Source: Cochleicola gelatinilyticus (GTDB lineage: Bacteria; Bacteroidota; Bacteroidia; Flavobacteriales; Flavobacteriaceae). Taken from it: 64,000 nucleotides of DNA. The stretch spans positions 239,937-303,936 of the forward strand of contig NZ_LRXL01000052.1 in NCBI RefSeq assembly GCF_001637325.1, in the 5' to 3' direction. How positions within the stretch are numbered: the first letter of the stretch is position 1; each line of letters opens with the position of its first letter. This document shows, piece after piece, positions 44,230-53,886 of the stretch. A program made the translations under genes and the position numbers. The notes below the pieces were generated by a model. That model had not been told where the DNA came from, did no database searches, and saw nothing but the letters and a program-made list of their open reading frames with translations.

Positions 44230-44976
44230 TTGCGGTACTTTTTAGAAATAGCATACCTCGGAACTTACTACTTTGGATGGCAACGCCAACCCACTGTTAT
44301 CACCGTGCAGGAGGTTGTTGAAACTTCATTAAGCACATTACTTCGGAAAGAAACTCCTGTTGTTGGAGCAGGGAGGACCGATACAGGGGTTCACGCCAAA
44401 CAACTTTTTGCCCATTTTGATACCGATTTTGAATTAGATGAAATTGATTTAAAATATCGTTTAAATTCGTTGTTGCCGAAGGATATTTCCATTCAAAGTA
44501 TTCGTAACGTTACCTCTGAAGCGCATGCACGTTTTCATGCAACAAAACGTTCTTATGAATATATGCTTATCACTTCAAAAAATCCATTTATGGAAGGATT
44601 TGCTTATTGGGTGCACCGAATACCGAATGTAACGGCAATGAATAAGGCCGCAGAATTGCTATTAACACATAGAGATTTTCAATGTTTCTCGCGTTCTAAT
44701 ACCGATGTAAAAACGTATTATTGTCATATAAGTACTGCAAAATGGGAAGAAGAAAACGAAAAACTGGTATTTAAAATTTCGGCAGATCGATTTTTACGAA
44801 ATATGGTGCGAGCTATTGTTGGTACGTTGCTTGAAGTGGGATATGGTAAATGCTCTTTAAATGAATTGCAAACTATTCTCGATTCGAAAAACCGAAGTAA
44901 TGCAGGGGCATCGGCTCCAGCTCATGGGTTGTATCTTACAGAAGTTGCATATCCCGAAACACTATTTACAAAATAA
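44230..44976 (+). CDS. truA: tRNA pseudouridine(38-40) synthase
   Basis: A 248-residue pseudouridine synthase acting on the anticodon stem-loop. The catalytic Asp is in GAGRTDTGVHAKQ; the family landmarks FLRNMVRAIVGTLLEVG and SAGASAPAHGLYL-like C-terminus are present. The start is TTG at 44230 (MRYFLEIAYLGTYYFGWQRQ), since an in-frame stop lies four codons upstream and no ATG is available. The ABC exporter follows after 21 bp. Confidence 0.96.
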   Translation: MRYFLEIAYLGTYYFGWQRQPTVITVQEVVETSLSTLLRKETPVVGAGRTDTGVHAKQLFAHFDTDFELDEIDLKYRLNSLLPKDISIQSIRNVTSEAHARFHATKRSYEYMLITSKNPFMEGFAYWVHRIPNVTAMNKAAELLLTHRDFQCFSRSNTDVKTYYCHISTAKWEEENEKLVFKISADRFLRNMVRAIVGTLLEVGYGKCSLNELQTILDSKNRSNAGASAPAHGLYLTEVAYPETLFTK

Positions 44977-44997
44977 CAGATCCCAGAAGGGAATACT

Positions 44998-46761
44998 ATG
45001 GCAGATTCAGGAAAGGCATTTGATTTTAAGTTGTTTAGGCGATTATTAGCATTTACCAATGTTTATCGTTGGATCTTTTACTTTGTGGCTTTTGCGGCAA
45101 TTATTATGTCGTTATTGTCCATAATTCGTCCTCATCTTTTGCAACGAGCGATCGACGAGTCTATCGTTCCAAAAGATGGAGAAGGCTTTTTGTATTTTGT
45201 TGTTGTAATGGGAGTTGTACTCATACTTGAAGTATTATTTCAATTTGCTTTTATTTTCTATGCAAATTGGTTGGGACAGAGTGTGATTAAAGATTTGCGA
45301 GTTCGGTTATTTAAACTTATGACCAGCTTTAAAATGCAATATTTCGATAAAAGTGCTGTGGGAAGACTTACCACTCGAGCCGTAAACGATATCGAGACTA
45401 TTTCGAGTATTTTTAGTCAGGGGTTGTTTATGATTATTAGCGATTTGCTCAAAATGTTTGTAATTGCAGGATATATGGTGTATCAAAGCTGGCGCTTGTC
45501 TTTAATTGTGTTTGCTATTCTTCCTATTATAATTTATGCAACACGAGTGTTTCAACGTGCTATGAAAGTAGCTTTTGAAGACGTGAGAAATCAGGTTGCG
45601 AACCTAAACTCTTTTGTGCAGGAACGCATTACGGGAATGAAAATCGTTCAGATTTTTAATCGAGAACAAAAAGATTACAAACAGTTTAAAGAAATTAATG
45701 AGAAACATAAAAAAGCATGGGTGAAAACAGTTTGGTACAACTCGATCTTTTTCCCCATTGCAGAAATGGCTTCTTCGGTAGCAATTGGACTATTAGTTTG
45801 GTATGGTGGCTTAAACGCTGTGGAAGGAGGGGTGATTAGCCTAGGACTCATTGTTGCATTTATTGAATTAGCTCAAATGCTTTTTCGCCCATTGCGACAG
45901 ATCGCCGATAAGTTTAATACCCTTCAAATGGGTATGGTTGCTGCCAACAGGGTATTTGCAATTCTCGATACCCAATCGCACATTCAAGATAGTGGAATCC
46001 TTACGTTAGAAAATGCTCAAGGTCGTATCGATTTCGATAAGGTGCATTTCGGATATTTAGAGGGAGAAGAAGTTATTAAGGGGATTTCTTTTAATGTAGT
46101 TCCGGGAGAAACCATTGCAATTGTAGGGGCCACTGGAGCTGGAAAATCTACTATAATAAATTTACTGAATCGTTTTTACGAGATAAACAGCGGAACAATC
46201 TCTATCGATAATACCTCTATAAAAGACTATAAATTAGCCTCATTGCGCAGCCAGATCGCCGTAGTGTTGCAAGATGTTTTTCTTTTTGCTGATACCATAC
46301 TTAACAATATTACTCTTAATCACCCCGATATTACTGAAGCAGAAGTAGAAGCCGCAGCTGTAGCCATTGGAGTAGATAAATTTATAAAAACCCTTCCAGG
46401 AGGGTATCATTATAATGTGAAAGAGCGTGGGTCGATGTTATCCTCTGGGCAAAGACAACTTATCGCATTTTTGCGCGCTTATGTAAGTAAGCCAAGTATC
46501 TTAATTTTGGATGAAGCCACTTCTTCTGTAGATTCCTATTCAGAAGAAATGATTCAGACGGCCACCGAAAAAATAACCAAAGGAAGAACCTCTATCGTAA
46601 TCGCACACCGTTTGGCAACAATTAAAAAGGCTGATAAAATTTTAGTAATGGATGACGGTGAAATTGTAGAGACAGGAACCCATTCAGAATTATTACAAAA
46701 AGAGAATGGCTATTATCGCAATCTTTACGAAGTGCAATTTATGGCAGAAGAAACGATGTAA
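44998..46761 (+). CDS. ABC exporter, fused permease and ATPase (MsbA/MDR type)
   Basis: A 587-residue half-transporter: six helices (about 20-310), then the ATPase with Walker A GATGAGKST, the signature as LSSGQ (in MLSSGQRQLIAF) instead of LSGGQ, Walker B SILILDEATSSVD and the H-loop IVIAHRL. It acts as a homodimer or a heterodimer with another half. The Gly-to-Ser change in the signature is common in some exporter subgroups and does not abolish function. The family includes lipid A flippases and drug exporters; the cargo is unknown. It is probably co-transcribed with truA. Confidence 0.94.
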   Translation: MADSGKAFDFKLFRRLLAFTNVYRWIFYFVAFAAIIMSLLSIIRPHLLQRAIDESIVPKDGEGFLYFVVVMGVVLILEVLFQFAFIFYANWLGQSVIKDLRVRLFKLMTSFKMQYFDKSAVGRLTTRAVNDIETISSIFSQGLFMIISDLLKMFVIAGYMVYQSWRLSLIVFAILPIIIYATRVFQRAMKVAFEDVRNQVANLNSFVQERITGMKIVQIFNREQKDYKQFKEINEKHKKAWVKTVWYNSIFFPIAEMASSVAIGLLVWYGGLNAVEGGVISLGLIVAFIELAQMLFRPLRQIADKFNTLQMGMVAANRVFAILDTQSHIQDSGILTLENAQGRIDFDKVHFGYLEGEEVIKGISFNVVPGETIAIVGATGAGKSTIINLLNRFYEINSGTISIDNTSIKDYKLASLRSQIAVVLQDVFLFADTILNNITLNHPDITEAEVEAAAVAIGVDKFIKTLPGGYHYNVKERGSMLSSGQRQLIAFLRAYVSKPSILILDEATSSVDSYSEEMIQTATEKITKGRTSIVIAHRLATIKKADKILVMDDGEIVETGTHSELLQKENGYYRNLYEVQFMAEETM

Positions 46762-46803
46762 TAAATAACGTACATAAACGTCATCGATTTAGTAAGTTTC
46801 ACT

Positions 46804-47577
46804 CTAAAATATAAGGTCTTGTTTGAGTTGATTTTTTAAATCTTCTAAATCATCGTACAAAACAAATTCTCCATCTTTTAAATAAGAAATTTGCCCATTT
46901 TCTTCAGAAACAACCAAACATACTGCGTCGGTTTTTTCAGAAATACCTACTGCTGCTCGATGTCGTAATCCAAAGCGTAATGGAATTTTACGATCGTTCG
47001 AAACAGGCAAAATTACTCTTGTGGCTGTCACGGTGTTTTCTTCGATAATAATGGCACCATCGTGCAACGGACTGTTCTTAAAAAAAATACTTTCTATAGT
47101 GGGTTGATTAACCTCCATATGCATGGCGTCTCCCGAATTTTTTACAAAATCGAGACTGTTATTTCGGTGAAAAACTATCAGGGCACCAGTGCCATCTTTG
47201 CTCATTTTTTTACAAGCTGCCATTACCGCTTCAACGTTCGTTTTAGTTACCGCGTCACTATTAAATTTAAACTGCTTAAAAAATCGTCGTCGCGCACCAA
47301 AGTTTGTAGATCCTATCATTAATAGAAATTTTCTAATTTCCTGCTGAAACACTACAATTAAAGCGAACATTCCTACTCCCAGAAACTCTCCTAAAATCTT
47401 ACTAAGAAGTTCCATTTGAAGCAACTTGGTTAGCTCCCAGATCGCAATAATAATTACAATCCCAATAAAGATATTAATAGCAACTGTTCCCTTGACCAGT
47501 TTGTAGAGGTAGTAAAGGAGAAACGCCACCAGAACGATGTCGATAATATCAATAATGCGAATGTCTAGAAATTCCAA
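46804..47577 (-). CDS. cdaA: diadenylate cyclase CdaA
   Basis: The membrane diadenylate cyclase of 257 residues making cyclic di-AMP from two ATP. Three N-terminal helices (about 8-75) precede the DAC domain with its DGA motif in SPLHDGAIIIEE and RHR motif in FGLRHRAAVGIS. It starts with TTG (CAA at 47575-47577). In Bacteroidota cdaA is typically next to folP, as here, which links the second-messenger gene to folate synthesis. A small TM protein gene sits between them. Confidence 0.95.
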   Translation of the reverse strand: MEFLDIRIIDIIDIVLVAFLLYYLYKLVKGTVAINIFIGIVIIIAIWELTKLLQMELLSKILGEFLGVGMFALIVVFQQEIRKFLLMIGSTNFGARRRFFKQFKFNSDAVTKTNVEAVMAACKKMSKDGTGALIVFHRNNSLDFVKNSGDAMHMEVNQPTIESIFFKNSPLHDGAIIIEENTVTATRVILPVSNDRKIPLRFGLRHRAAVGISEKTDAVCLVVSEENGQISYLKDGEFVLYDDLEDLKNQLKQDLIF

Positions 47578-47633
47578 GCGTTAGGTTTTATGTAAATGTA
47601 GGTTAAAAATTAGTTTTTCTAAATTTGAATAGG

Positions 47634-48002
47634 CTACAGATTGTTTGTTAATTCTTGACAATTATAGCGAAGGTCGTGTGTGTACATAGTATTATTTCTG
47701 AAAATAGTAAGGTTTAATTCTCCGGCTTTTTTAACGATGGAATCTCCTATTTTTAAAAACGCTCTTGCTCCAGTAGTCTCACCGTGCAACGATATGTTCT
47801 TAAATTTTCCATGATCTGAAAGAACCATTAAAGGGATTCCGTTCTCACGCTTTTTCTCAATTAAAATACCACTAAAATACTTTTCAGTTTCATTTTTAAT
47901 TAGATACTCACAATCTGAAGAAGTACCAAATAGGATCATCATTCCTGCGGTTATAGTGATAGCGATAGTAAGTAATAGTGCTTTTCTACGCCCCATGGAC
48001 AT
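47634..48002 (-). CDS. hypothetical single-helix membrane protein
   Basis: 122 residues: a basic start (MSMGRRK), one membrane helix (about 8-27) and a small beta-rich exported part with cysteines at SSDCEYL and RYNCQEL that could pair. It overlaps folP by 17 bp and precedes cdaA by 56 bp, so it belongs to the folP-cdaA transcript. A second ATG two codons in is equally good. I do not recognise the family. Confidence 0.7.
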   Translation of the reverse strand: MSMGRRKALLLTIAITITAGMMILFGTSSDCEYLIKNETEKYFSGILIEKKRENGIPLMVLSDHGKFKNISLHGETTGARAFLKIGDSIVKKAGELNLTIFRNNTMYTHDLRYNCQELTNNL

Positions 48003-48822
48003 GTAGTTTTTGAGTCAGTGTAATACACTCAACTGCTTCCTTTACATCGTGTACTCGAAGTATTGAAGCTCCTTTTAATAGTGCGACCGTATTAAGCGAA
48101 GTTGTACCATTAAGAGCCTTTTCTGCAGTACTCTCAAGAGTTTTATAAATCATCGATTTCCGAGAAAGCCCCCCAAGAATAGGAACTTCGAGTGTTTTAA
48201 AAAGATCGAGCATTGATAGCAATTCAAAATTATGTGCAGAGTTTTTTGCAAAACCAAAACCGGGATCTACAATAATATCGTTAATTCTTTGCGACCGTGC
48301 AGCAGCAATTTGTTCCGAAAAATAAAATAACACTTCTCGAGTAACATTTTCGTAATCTGCGTGCTTCGACATTGTTTTTGGTGTGCCGCGCATGTGCATC
48401 ATGATATAAGGCACCTGTAATTTTCCTACAGTGGCAAGCATTTCAGGATCGAGTTTTCCTGCGGAAATATCGTTTACCACAGCTGCACCGACTTCAATTG
48501 CTTTTTTAGCTACCGTGCTCCGAAATGTGTCTATAGAAATAAGCGCTTCGGGAAATTCTTTTAAAATACCTCTAATTGCAGGGATCACACGATGTAACTC
48601 TTCTGTTTCAGAAATTTCATCGGCACCTGGGCGGGAACTGTATCCACCAATATCGAGAAAAGTAGCACCCTCCTCAAGCATTTGCGCTGCTTGGTATAAA
48701 ATTGTTTGTTGTGTTGTAGCTATACCACCATCGTAAAACGAATCGGGCGTTACATTAATAATGCCCATCACTTTAGGAAGTGTGAGGTCGATAAGGGTGC
48801 CTTTACAATTGAGGGTCTGCAA
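47986..48822 (-). CDS. folP: dihydropteroate synthase
   Basis: A TIM-barrel enzyme of 278 residues joining p-aminobenzoate to the pterin pyrophosphate; the sulfonamide target. The first signature is VMGIINVTPDSFYDGG, then FLDIGGYSSRPGA, IIVDPGFGFAKN and the segment with GLSRKSMI. The start codon is TTG (48820-48822); the next ATG lies inside the first signature and is too late. It heads the folP / small protein / cdaA cluster and is divergent from the DUF1599 gene. Confidence 0.95.
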   Translation of the reverse strand: MQTLNCKGTLIDLTLPKVMGIINVTPDSFYDGGIATTQQTILYQAAQMLEEGATFLDIGGYSSRPGADEISETEELHRVIPAIRGILKEFPEALISIDTFRSTVAKKAIEVGAAVVNDISAGKLDPEMLATVGKLQVPYIMMHMRGTPKTMSKHADYENVTREVLFYFSEQIAAARSQRINDIIVDPGFGFAKNSAHNFELLSMLDLFKTLEVPILGGLSRKSMIYKTLESTAEKALNGTTSLNTVALLKGASILRVHDVKEAVECITLTQKLHVHGA

Positions 48823-48876
48823 TTTTTTAAATTGATTTATTTAAGCGAAATTTACGCAAAATCTTACACTTAAAAA

Positions 48877-49431
48877 ATGGCCGATACGTCACAGCAATAC
48901 AATACAATTATTGAACAATGCAGAACGCTGTTTATCAACAAAATGAAAGATTATGGAAGTGCTTGGCGTATTCTAAGACTACCATCTTTAACCGACCAAA
49001 TCTTTATAAAGGCACAGCGTATTCGCGGATTACAGCAAAATAAAGAACAGCGAATCGCTGAAGATGCAGGAAGTGAATTTATAGGAATTATTAATTATTC
49101 GGTCATGGCGTTGGTGCAATTAGAAAAAGGTGTCGTTGAGCAACCAGACCTTTCGGTAGAAGATGCTACTCAATTGTACGACGAAAAAGTTGCAATTACC
49201 AAACAATTAATGCTCGATAAAAATCACGATTATGGGGAAGCCTGGCGTGATATGCGAGTAAGTTCGTTAACCGATCTTATTCTTCAGAAATTATTGCGAG
49301 TGAAACAAATCGAAGATAACAAAGGAAAAACTATCGTTTCTGAAGGCATCGACGCAAATTATCAAGACATGATTAATTACGCCGTATTTGCCCTAATCCA
49401 TTTAAATAGTGAACTAGAAGAAAAAAAATAA
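48877..49431 (+). CDS. tandem DUF1599 protein
   Basis: A 184-residue soluble protein made of two copies of the DUF1599 (nucleotide modification-associated) domain. The first has KDYGSAWRILRLPSLTDQI (residues 24-42) and IINYSVMALV; the second HDYGEAWRDMRVSSLTDLI (117-135) and MINYAVFALI, an offset of 93-94 residues. DUF1599 has been proposed from phage contexts to act with nucleotide-modifying enzymes, but this chromosomal form sits in a conserved flavobacterial neighbourhood (folP on one side, DoxX on the other). Activity unknown. Confidence 0.88.
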   Translation: MADTSQQYNTIIEQCRTLFINKMKDYGSAWRILRLPSLTDQIFIKAQRIRGLQQNKEQRIAEDAGSEFIGIINYSVMALVQLEKGVVEQPDLSVEDATQLYDEKVAITKQLMLDKNHDYGEAWRDMRVSSLTDLILQKLLRVKQIEDNKGKTIVSEGIDANYQDMINYAVFALIHLNSELEEKK

Positions 49432-49433
49432 AC

Positions 49434-51143
49434 ATGAAAGTACTCGTAGGAATATCACAAATTTTTGTCGCCATTTTATTTTTAATTAGCGGATTTATTA
49501 AATTGAATGATCCTGTTGGTTTTTCATTTAAACTGAAAGATTATTTTGCAGCAGACGTACTCAATTTAGAATTTTTAGTGCCGTACGCACTGCTCATCGC
49601 TATTTTTGTCGTTATATTCGAAGTGCTTTTAGGAATCATGCTTCTTATTGGATATGCAAGAAAATTTACAACTTGGAGTCTTCTCCTAATGATTCTCTTT
49701 TTTACATTTCTTACCTTCTATTCTGCGTACTTTAATAAAGTAACCGATTGTGGTTGCTTCGGTGATGCTCTAAAGTTAACACCTTGGCAGTCTTTTTATA
49801 AAGATCTTGTCTTGTTGGTTCTTATTGTAATTTTATTCTTCGGAAGAAAACATATCGCTTCTTTTTTTACTTCAAACCTAAGAAGTATTGTAGTATTTGC
49901 CGGGTTTGTAGGCTGCCTTGGAATGACCTATTTTGTATTACAACATTTGCCTATAATCGATTTTAGACCCTATAAAATTGGAGCTAACATTACTGAAGGT
50001 ATGGCGTTCCCAGAAGATGCCCCCAAGCCCATTTTCGAATATCAATGGAAATTTAATATCGATGGTAAAGAAAAAATTATCACAACCAATGGGGATTATC
50101 CAAAGGTCGAAGGTGAATTTATAGGAGTAGAAACGGAAGAAGTTCAAGCAGGATACGAACCACCCATTCATGATTTTTCGATAGAACGAGATGATGAGAA
50201 TTTTACAGAAGCGTTTCTAACAGCCGACAATGTAATCGTTATCGTCGCGTATACTTTAAACAGTGCAGAAAAAGACGGATTTATTCCAGTAAAGAAAATT
50301 ACAGACGAAGCTTTAAAAAATGGCTATCAAGTAATTGGTTTATCGTCATCTTCAACCGATACTACAGAAGCGTTAGCGGAAACCTACGGACTTAATTTTA
50401 AGTTTTATTTCTGCGATGAAACTGCTTTAAAAACAATTGTACGGAGCAATCCCGGGATTCTCGAATTGCAGAAAGGTACGGTTAAGCAAAAATTACACTG
50501 GAATGATGCTTCCGATTTAAAGCTTAGGAAATTAGAAAAACCTGCAGCACAACTCAATCTTAATTTAAAACAACGCTTAGACAGCATTGCCGTTCTAGAC
50601 CAGCGGTATCGAAAATTAATGACTGCAGAAACACCAGAAGCCCGTAAAGCAATGGCCGATGAAATGGGGTTAAAAGAAGAAGAATACACGGGAGATCTCT
50701 ACGCAATGCAACGTGTTATAGATTCTGCTAATCTATTGTTTGTAGAGCGTATTCTAGGGCAATATGGATATCCTGGAAGTTCGATGGTAGGACAACCAAC
50801 CAACAGCGTTGTTTGGAATGTAATTCAACATAATCCAGAAAGTGTTCCAAAATACCTTGATATTATAAAGAAAGCAGGTCAAGAAGGAGAACTTTCAATG
50901 CAATATGTTGCTATCATGGAAGACCGCTATTTAATGAACGAAGGAAAAAAACAAATCTACGGAACACAAGGTATTTCTGAAGATGGAGTGGATTATATTT
51001 GGCCGATAGAGAACCCTGAAACTGTAAACGATCGTCGAGCTAAAGCCGGTTTTGCTGAAACCATCGAAGCCTATGGTAAAACACTTTTTGGACCCGATTT
51101 CGAATATAAAGTACATACATTGGAGGCGGTAAACGAAGAATAG
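49434..51143 (+). CDS. DoxX/MauE-type membrane protein with periplasmic domain (BT_3928 family)
   Basis: 569 residues. Four N-terminal helices (about 3-140) form a DoxX/MauE-like unit with the KVTDCGCFGDALKLTPW motif between helices 3 and 4. A further helix (about 148-167) leads to an exported part containing a thioredoxin-like fold (about 250-340; VIVIVAYTLNSAEKDG) whose CxxC position is not Cys, and a helical C-terminal domain of about 200 residues. It starts 2 bp after the DUF1599 stop and is followed by the permease after 1 bp, so it is in the middle of an operon. A redox or cofactor role is suspected. Confidence 0.88.
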   Translation: MKVLVGISQIFVAILFLISGFIKLNDPVGFSFKLKDYFAADVLNLEFLVPYALLIAIFVVIFEVLLGIMLLIGYARKFTTWSLLLMILFFTFLTFYSAYFNKVTDCGCFGDALKLTPWQSFYKDLVLLVLIVILFFGRKHIASFFTSNLRSIVVFAGFVGCLGMTYFVLQHLPIIDFRPYKIGANITEGMAFPEDAPKPIFEYQWKFNIDGKEKIITTNGDYPKVEGEFIGVETEEVQAGYEPPIHDFSIERDDENFTEAFLTADNVIVIVAYTLNSAEKDGFIPVKKITDEALKNGYQVIGLSSSSTDTTEALAETYGLNFKFYFCDETALKTIVRSNPGILELQKGTVKQKLHWNDASDLKLRKLEKPAAQLNLNLKQRLDSIAVLDQRYRKLMTAETPEARKAMADEMGLKEEEYTGDLYAMQRVIDSANLLFVERILGQYGYPGSSMVGQPTNSVVWNVIQHNPESVPKYLDIIKKAGQEGELSMQYVAIMEDRYLMNEGKKQIYGTQGISEDGVDYIWPIENPETVNDRRAKAGFAETIEAYGKTLFGPDFEYKVHTLEAVNEE

Positions 51144-51144
51144 G

Positions 51145-52221
51145 GTGACAGGATACGTGCTTCAGAAAATAGGATATGCTTTTCTAACTCTTCTAGGGGT
51201 CGTTACCGTGATTTTCTTTTTATTTACAGTGCTACCCGGAGACCCTGCTAGAATGATGTTAGGGCAGAATGAAAGTGCCGAACAAATTGCAGTTGTAAAA
51301 AAGAAATATGGTTTCGATAAGCCTGTAGGTATTCAGTATGTAAATTACCTTAACGATCTTTCTCCTATTTCTTTTCATAGTACCCATGTAGATGATTATT
51401 CTTTTCTTTCAGAAAAAAAATACAGCGCTGTTTCTCTTTTTACTTTGGGTGATACTAGAGTGGCTTTAAAAATCCCTTACCTTAGAGAATCGTTTCAGAA
51501 GAATGGAAAAAAAGTAAGTGCTGTTATTTCAGAAACATTACCTAATACTGTGGTACTGGCAATTTCAGCAATTTGTATTGCCATGTTATTGGGGATTGTG
51601 CTGGGCATTATTTCGGTGTTGTTCAAAGACGGGTGGATCGATAAAGGCATTCAATTTATAAGTACGTTGGGAATGAGTGTTCCCTCTTTTTTTAGTGCGA
51701 TTATCTTTGCTTGGATCTTCGGATTTCTTCTGCACGAGTACACAGGACTAAACATGACTGGAAGTCTCTATGAAGTAGACGATTTTGGAGAAGGTACTCA
51801 CTTGCAATTAAAAAACTTACTTCTCCCTGCAATTGTATTGGGGATTCGTCCGCTCGCAGTGGTAAGTCAGTTAATGCGAAATTCGCTGTTAGAAGTACTT
51901 AATCAGGACTATATTCGTACCGCAAAAGCCAAGGGATTATCCATGTATACCATTATTAAAAGGCATGCTTTAAAAAATTCATTGAATCCAGTAGTGACTG
52001 CTATTTCAGGATGGTTCGCTTCCATGCTTGCAGGCGCAGTATTTGTAGAATATATTTTTGGTTGGAACGGGTTGGGAAAAGAAATTGTAGATGCGTTAAA
52101 TACGCTCGATCTCCCCGTGATTATGGGAGCTGTTATTGTTATTGCATCGCTGTTTATTATAATTAATATTTTTGTGGATGTAATTTACGGATGGTTAGAT
52201 CCAAAGATTAGTGAACAGTAA
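51145..52221 (+). CDS. ABC transporter permease, DppB/OppB-like, without partners
   Basis: A 358-residue permease with six helices. The N-terminal GDPARMMLGQNES segment and the EAA-like cytoplasmic loop RTAKAKGLSMYTIIKRHALKNSL are those of peptide/nickel permeases. The usual partners DppC, the two ATPases and the substrate-binding protein are absent; it is flanked by a DoxX-type protein and tpiA. There is a 100-residue extension between helices 1 and 2 relative to short family members. The start is GTG at 51145. Its partners may be encoded elsewhere. Confidence 0.88.
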   Translation: MTGYVLQKIGYAFLTLLGVVTVIFFLFTVLPGDPARMMLGQNESAEQIAVVKKKYGFDKPVGIQYVNYLNDLSPISFHSTHVDDYSFLSEKKYSAVSLFTLGDTRVALKIPYLRESFQKNGKKVSAVISETLPNTVVLAISAICIAMLLGIVLGIISVLFKDGWIDKGIQFISTLGMSVPSFFSAIIFAWIFGFLLHEYTGLNMTGSLYEVDDFGEGTHLQLKNLLLPAIVLGIRPLAVVSQLMRNSLLEVLNQDYIRTAKAKGLSMYTIIKRHALKNSLNPVVTAISGWFASMLAGAVFVEYIFGWNGLGKEIVDALNTLDLPVIMGAVIVIASLFIIINIFVDVIYGWLDPKISEQ

Positions 52222-52243
52222 TTAATTAAAAAGATTAAAACTC

Positions 52244-52996
52244 ATGAGAAAGAAAATTGTAGCAGGAAATTGGAAGATGAATAAGGACCTTTCAGAAACA
52301 GAAGAGTTGCTTAAAAACTTGAAAGCGCAGGTGATTCCCGAAACAGTTCAAGTAATTGTAGCGCCGGCGTTTACAAATTTACAGCATGCCTTTCAGTCGT
52401 TACGGGAGCATCCTGTTACGGTTGCAGCCCAAAATATGCATCAATCTGATGATGGAGCATTTACAGGAGAAGTCTCGGCAGCTATGCTTAAAAGTGTGGG
52501 AGTACAAACGGTTATTCTAGGACATAGTGAGCGTAGGGCTTATTTTAAAGAAGATAATTCGGTATTGGCAGAGAAGGTAAATACGGCTTTAAAGAATGAT
52601 ATGACAGTCATTTTTTGTTTCGGCGAAGAATTAAATAATCGCAAAGAAGGAACTCACTTCGAAGTGGTGAAAACACAATTAACAGAAGGGCTTTTTCATA
52701 TTTCTGAAGACAACTGGGACAAGGTTGTATTGGCATACGAGCCAGTATGGGCAATAGGAACTGGTGAAACAGCAAGTCCCGAACAAGCACAGCAAATGCA
52801 TAATTACGTTCGGAAAACAGTGTTAGAAAATTATTCTAAAAAAATATCGGAAGATGTTTCCATACTATATGGTGGAAGCGTAAAAGCAAATAATGCAAAA
52901 GATATCTTCGGAAAACCAGATGTAGATGGCGGACTTATTGGAGGTGCTGCTCTCGATGTTGAAAGTTTTATGGCAATTGTAAATGCATTTGAGTAA
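52244..52996 (+). CDS. tpiA: triose-phosphate isomerase
   Basis: A 250-residue TIM barrel interconverting dihydroxyacetone phosphate and glyceraldehyde 3-phosphate. The catalytic Lys is in AGNWKMN, the electrophile His in LGHSERR and the base Glu in LAYEPVWAIGTG; the phosphate loop is YGGSVKANN. Fully canonical. It is in the DUF1599-DoxX-permease-tpiA-prmA-clpS run on the plus strand. Confidence 0.98.
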   Translation: MRKKIVAGNWKMNKDLSETEELLKNLKAQVIPETVQVIVAPAFTNLQHAFQSLREHPVTVAAQNMHQSDDGAFTGEVSAAMLKSVGVQTVILGHSERRAYFKEDNSVLAEKVNTALKNDMTVIFCFGEELNNRKEGTHFEVVKTQLTEGLFHISEDNWDKVVLAYEPVWAIGTGETASPEQAQQMHNYVRKTVLENYSKKISEDVSILYGGSVKANNAKDIFGKPDVDGGLIGGAALDVESFMAIVNAFE

Positions 52997-53055
52997 ACAT
53001 TTTTTTACGCTATATAAACGTAAGTGAAGCACAAGAAGATTCTAAAATCAAGAGA

Positions 53056-53886
53056 ATGAACTATATTGAATACGATTTTAAAGTACAGCCTTTACAGCCA
53101 GGTGTAGAAATTCTAATTGCAGAATTAGGTGCAGCCGGATTTGAAAGTTTTGTTGAAACTGAAGACGGTGTAACGGCATACATACAGAAAGAGGAATGGG
53201 AGGAATCTATTTTAGAAGAAGTGCAATTATTTTCTTCGGAAGAATTTACAATTTCTTACGAGGTAAAAGAGATCGAGCAAGTTAATTGGAATTCCGAATG
53301 GGAGAAAAACTTTGAGGCTATTGAAGTAGATGGGATCTGTCGTGTTAGAGCACCATTTCATCCAAAAACTGAAGCAAAATATGACATTCTCATTGAACCT
53401 AAAATGTCTTTTGGTACGGGACATCATGAAACTACACACATGATGCTTCAATACCTTCTTCAAGATAGTTTTACACAAAAAAAAGTATTAGATATGGGCT
53501 GCGGAACAGCGGTTCTGGGAATTCTTGCAGAAATGCGGGGAGCCTTGTCTGTGGATGCTATCGATATTGATACTTGGTGTGTCGAAAACTCTGAAGAGAA
53601 TGTTGTTCGAAATAATTGCAGCAACATCGCTGTAAAGTTAGGAGATGCTTCAATACTTCCGAAGCAAGCGTACGATGTGGTAATTGCTAATATTAATAGA
53701 AATATTTTATTAGAAGATATGCCAATATATAAAGCATCCATGAATTCTTCTGAAGCAACATTATATGTTAGCGGATTTTATAAAGAAGATTTACCACTAC
53801 TTAAAGAAAGCTGCAATAAACAAGGGCTTCAATTCGTTGATTTTAAAGAAAAGAACAATTGGGTTGCAGCTAAATTTGTACTATAA
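53056..53886 (+). CDS. prmA: ribosomal protein L11 methyltransferase
   Basis: A 276-residue SAM enzyme methylating ribosomal protein L11. A substrate-recognition domain (about 1-85) precedes the catalytic fold with SFGTGHHETTHMML, motif I VLDMGCGTAVLGILA and the active-site ANINRNILLEDM. It follows tpiA by 59 bp, the common flavobacterial arrangement, and precedes clpS. Confidence 0.95.
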   Translation: MNYIEYDFKVQPLQPGVEILIAELGAAGFESFVETEDGVTAYIQKEEWEESILEEVQLFSSEEFTISYEVKEIEQVNWNSEWEKNFEAIEVDGICRVRAPFHPKTEAKYDILIEPKMSFGTGHHETTHMMLQYLLQDSFTQKKVLDMGCGTAVLGILAEMRGALSVDAIDIDTWCVENSEENVVRNNCSNIAVKLGDASILPKQAYDVVIANINRNILLEDMPIYKASMNSSEATLYVSGFYKEDLPLLKESCNKQGLQFVDFKEKNNWVAAKFVL

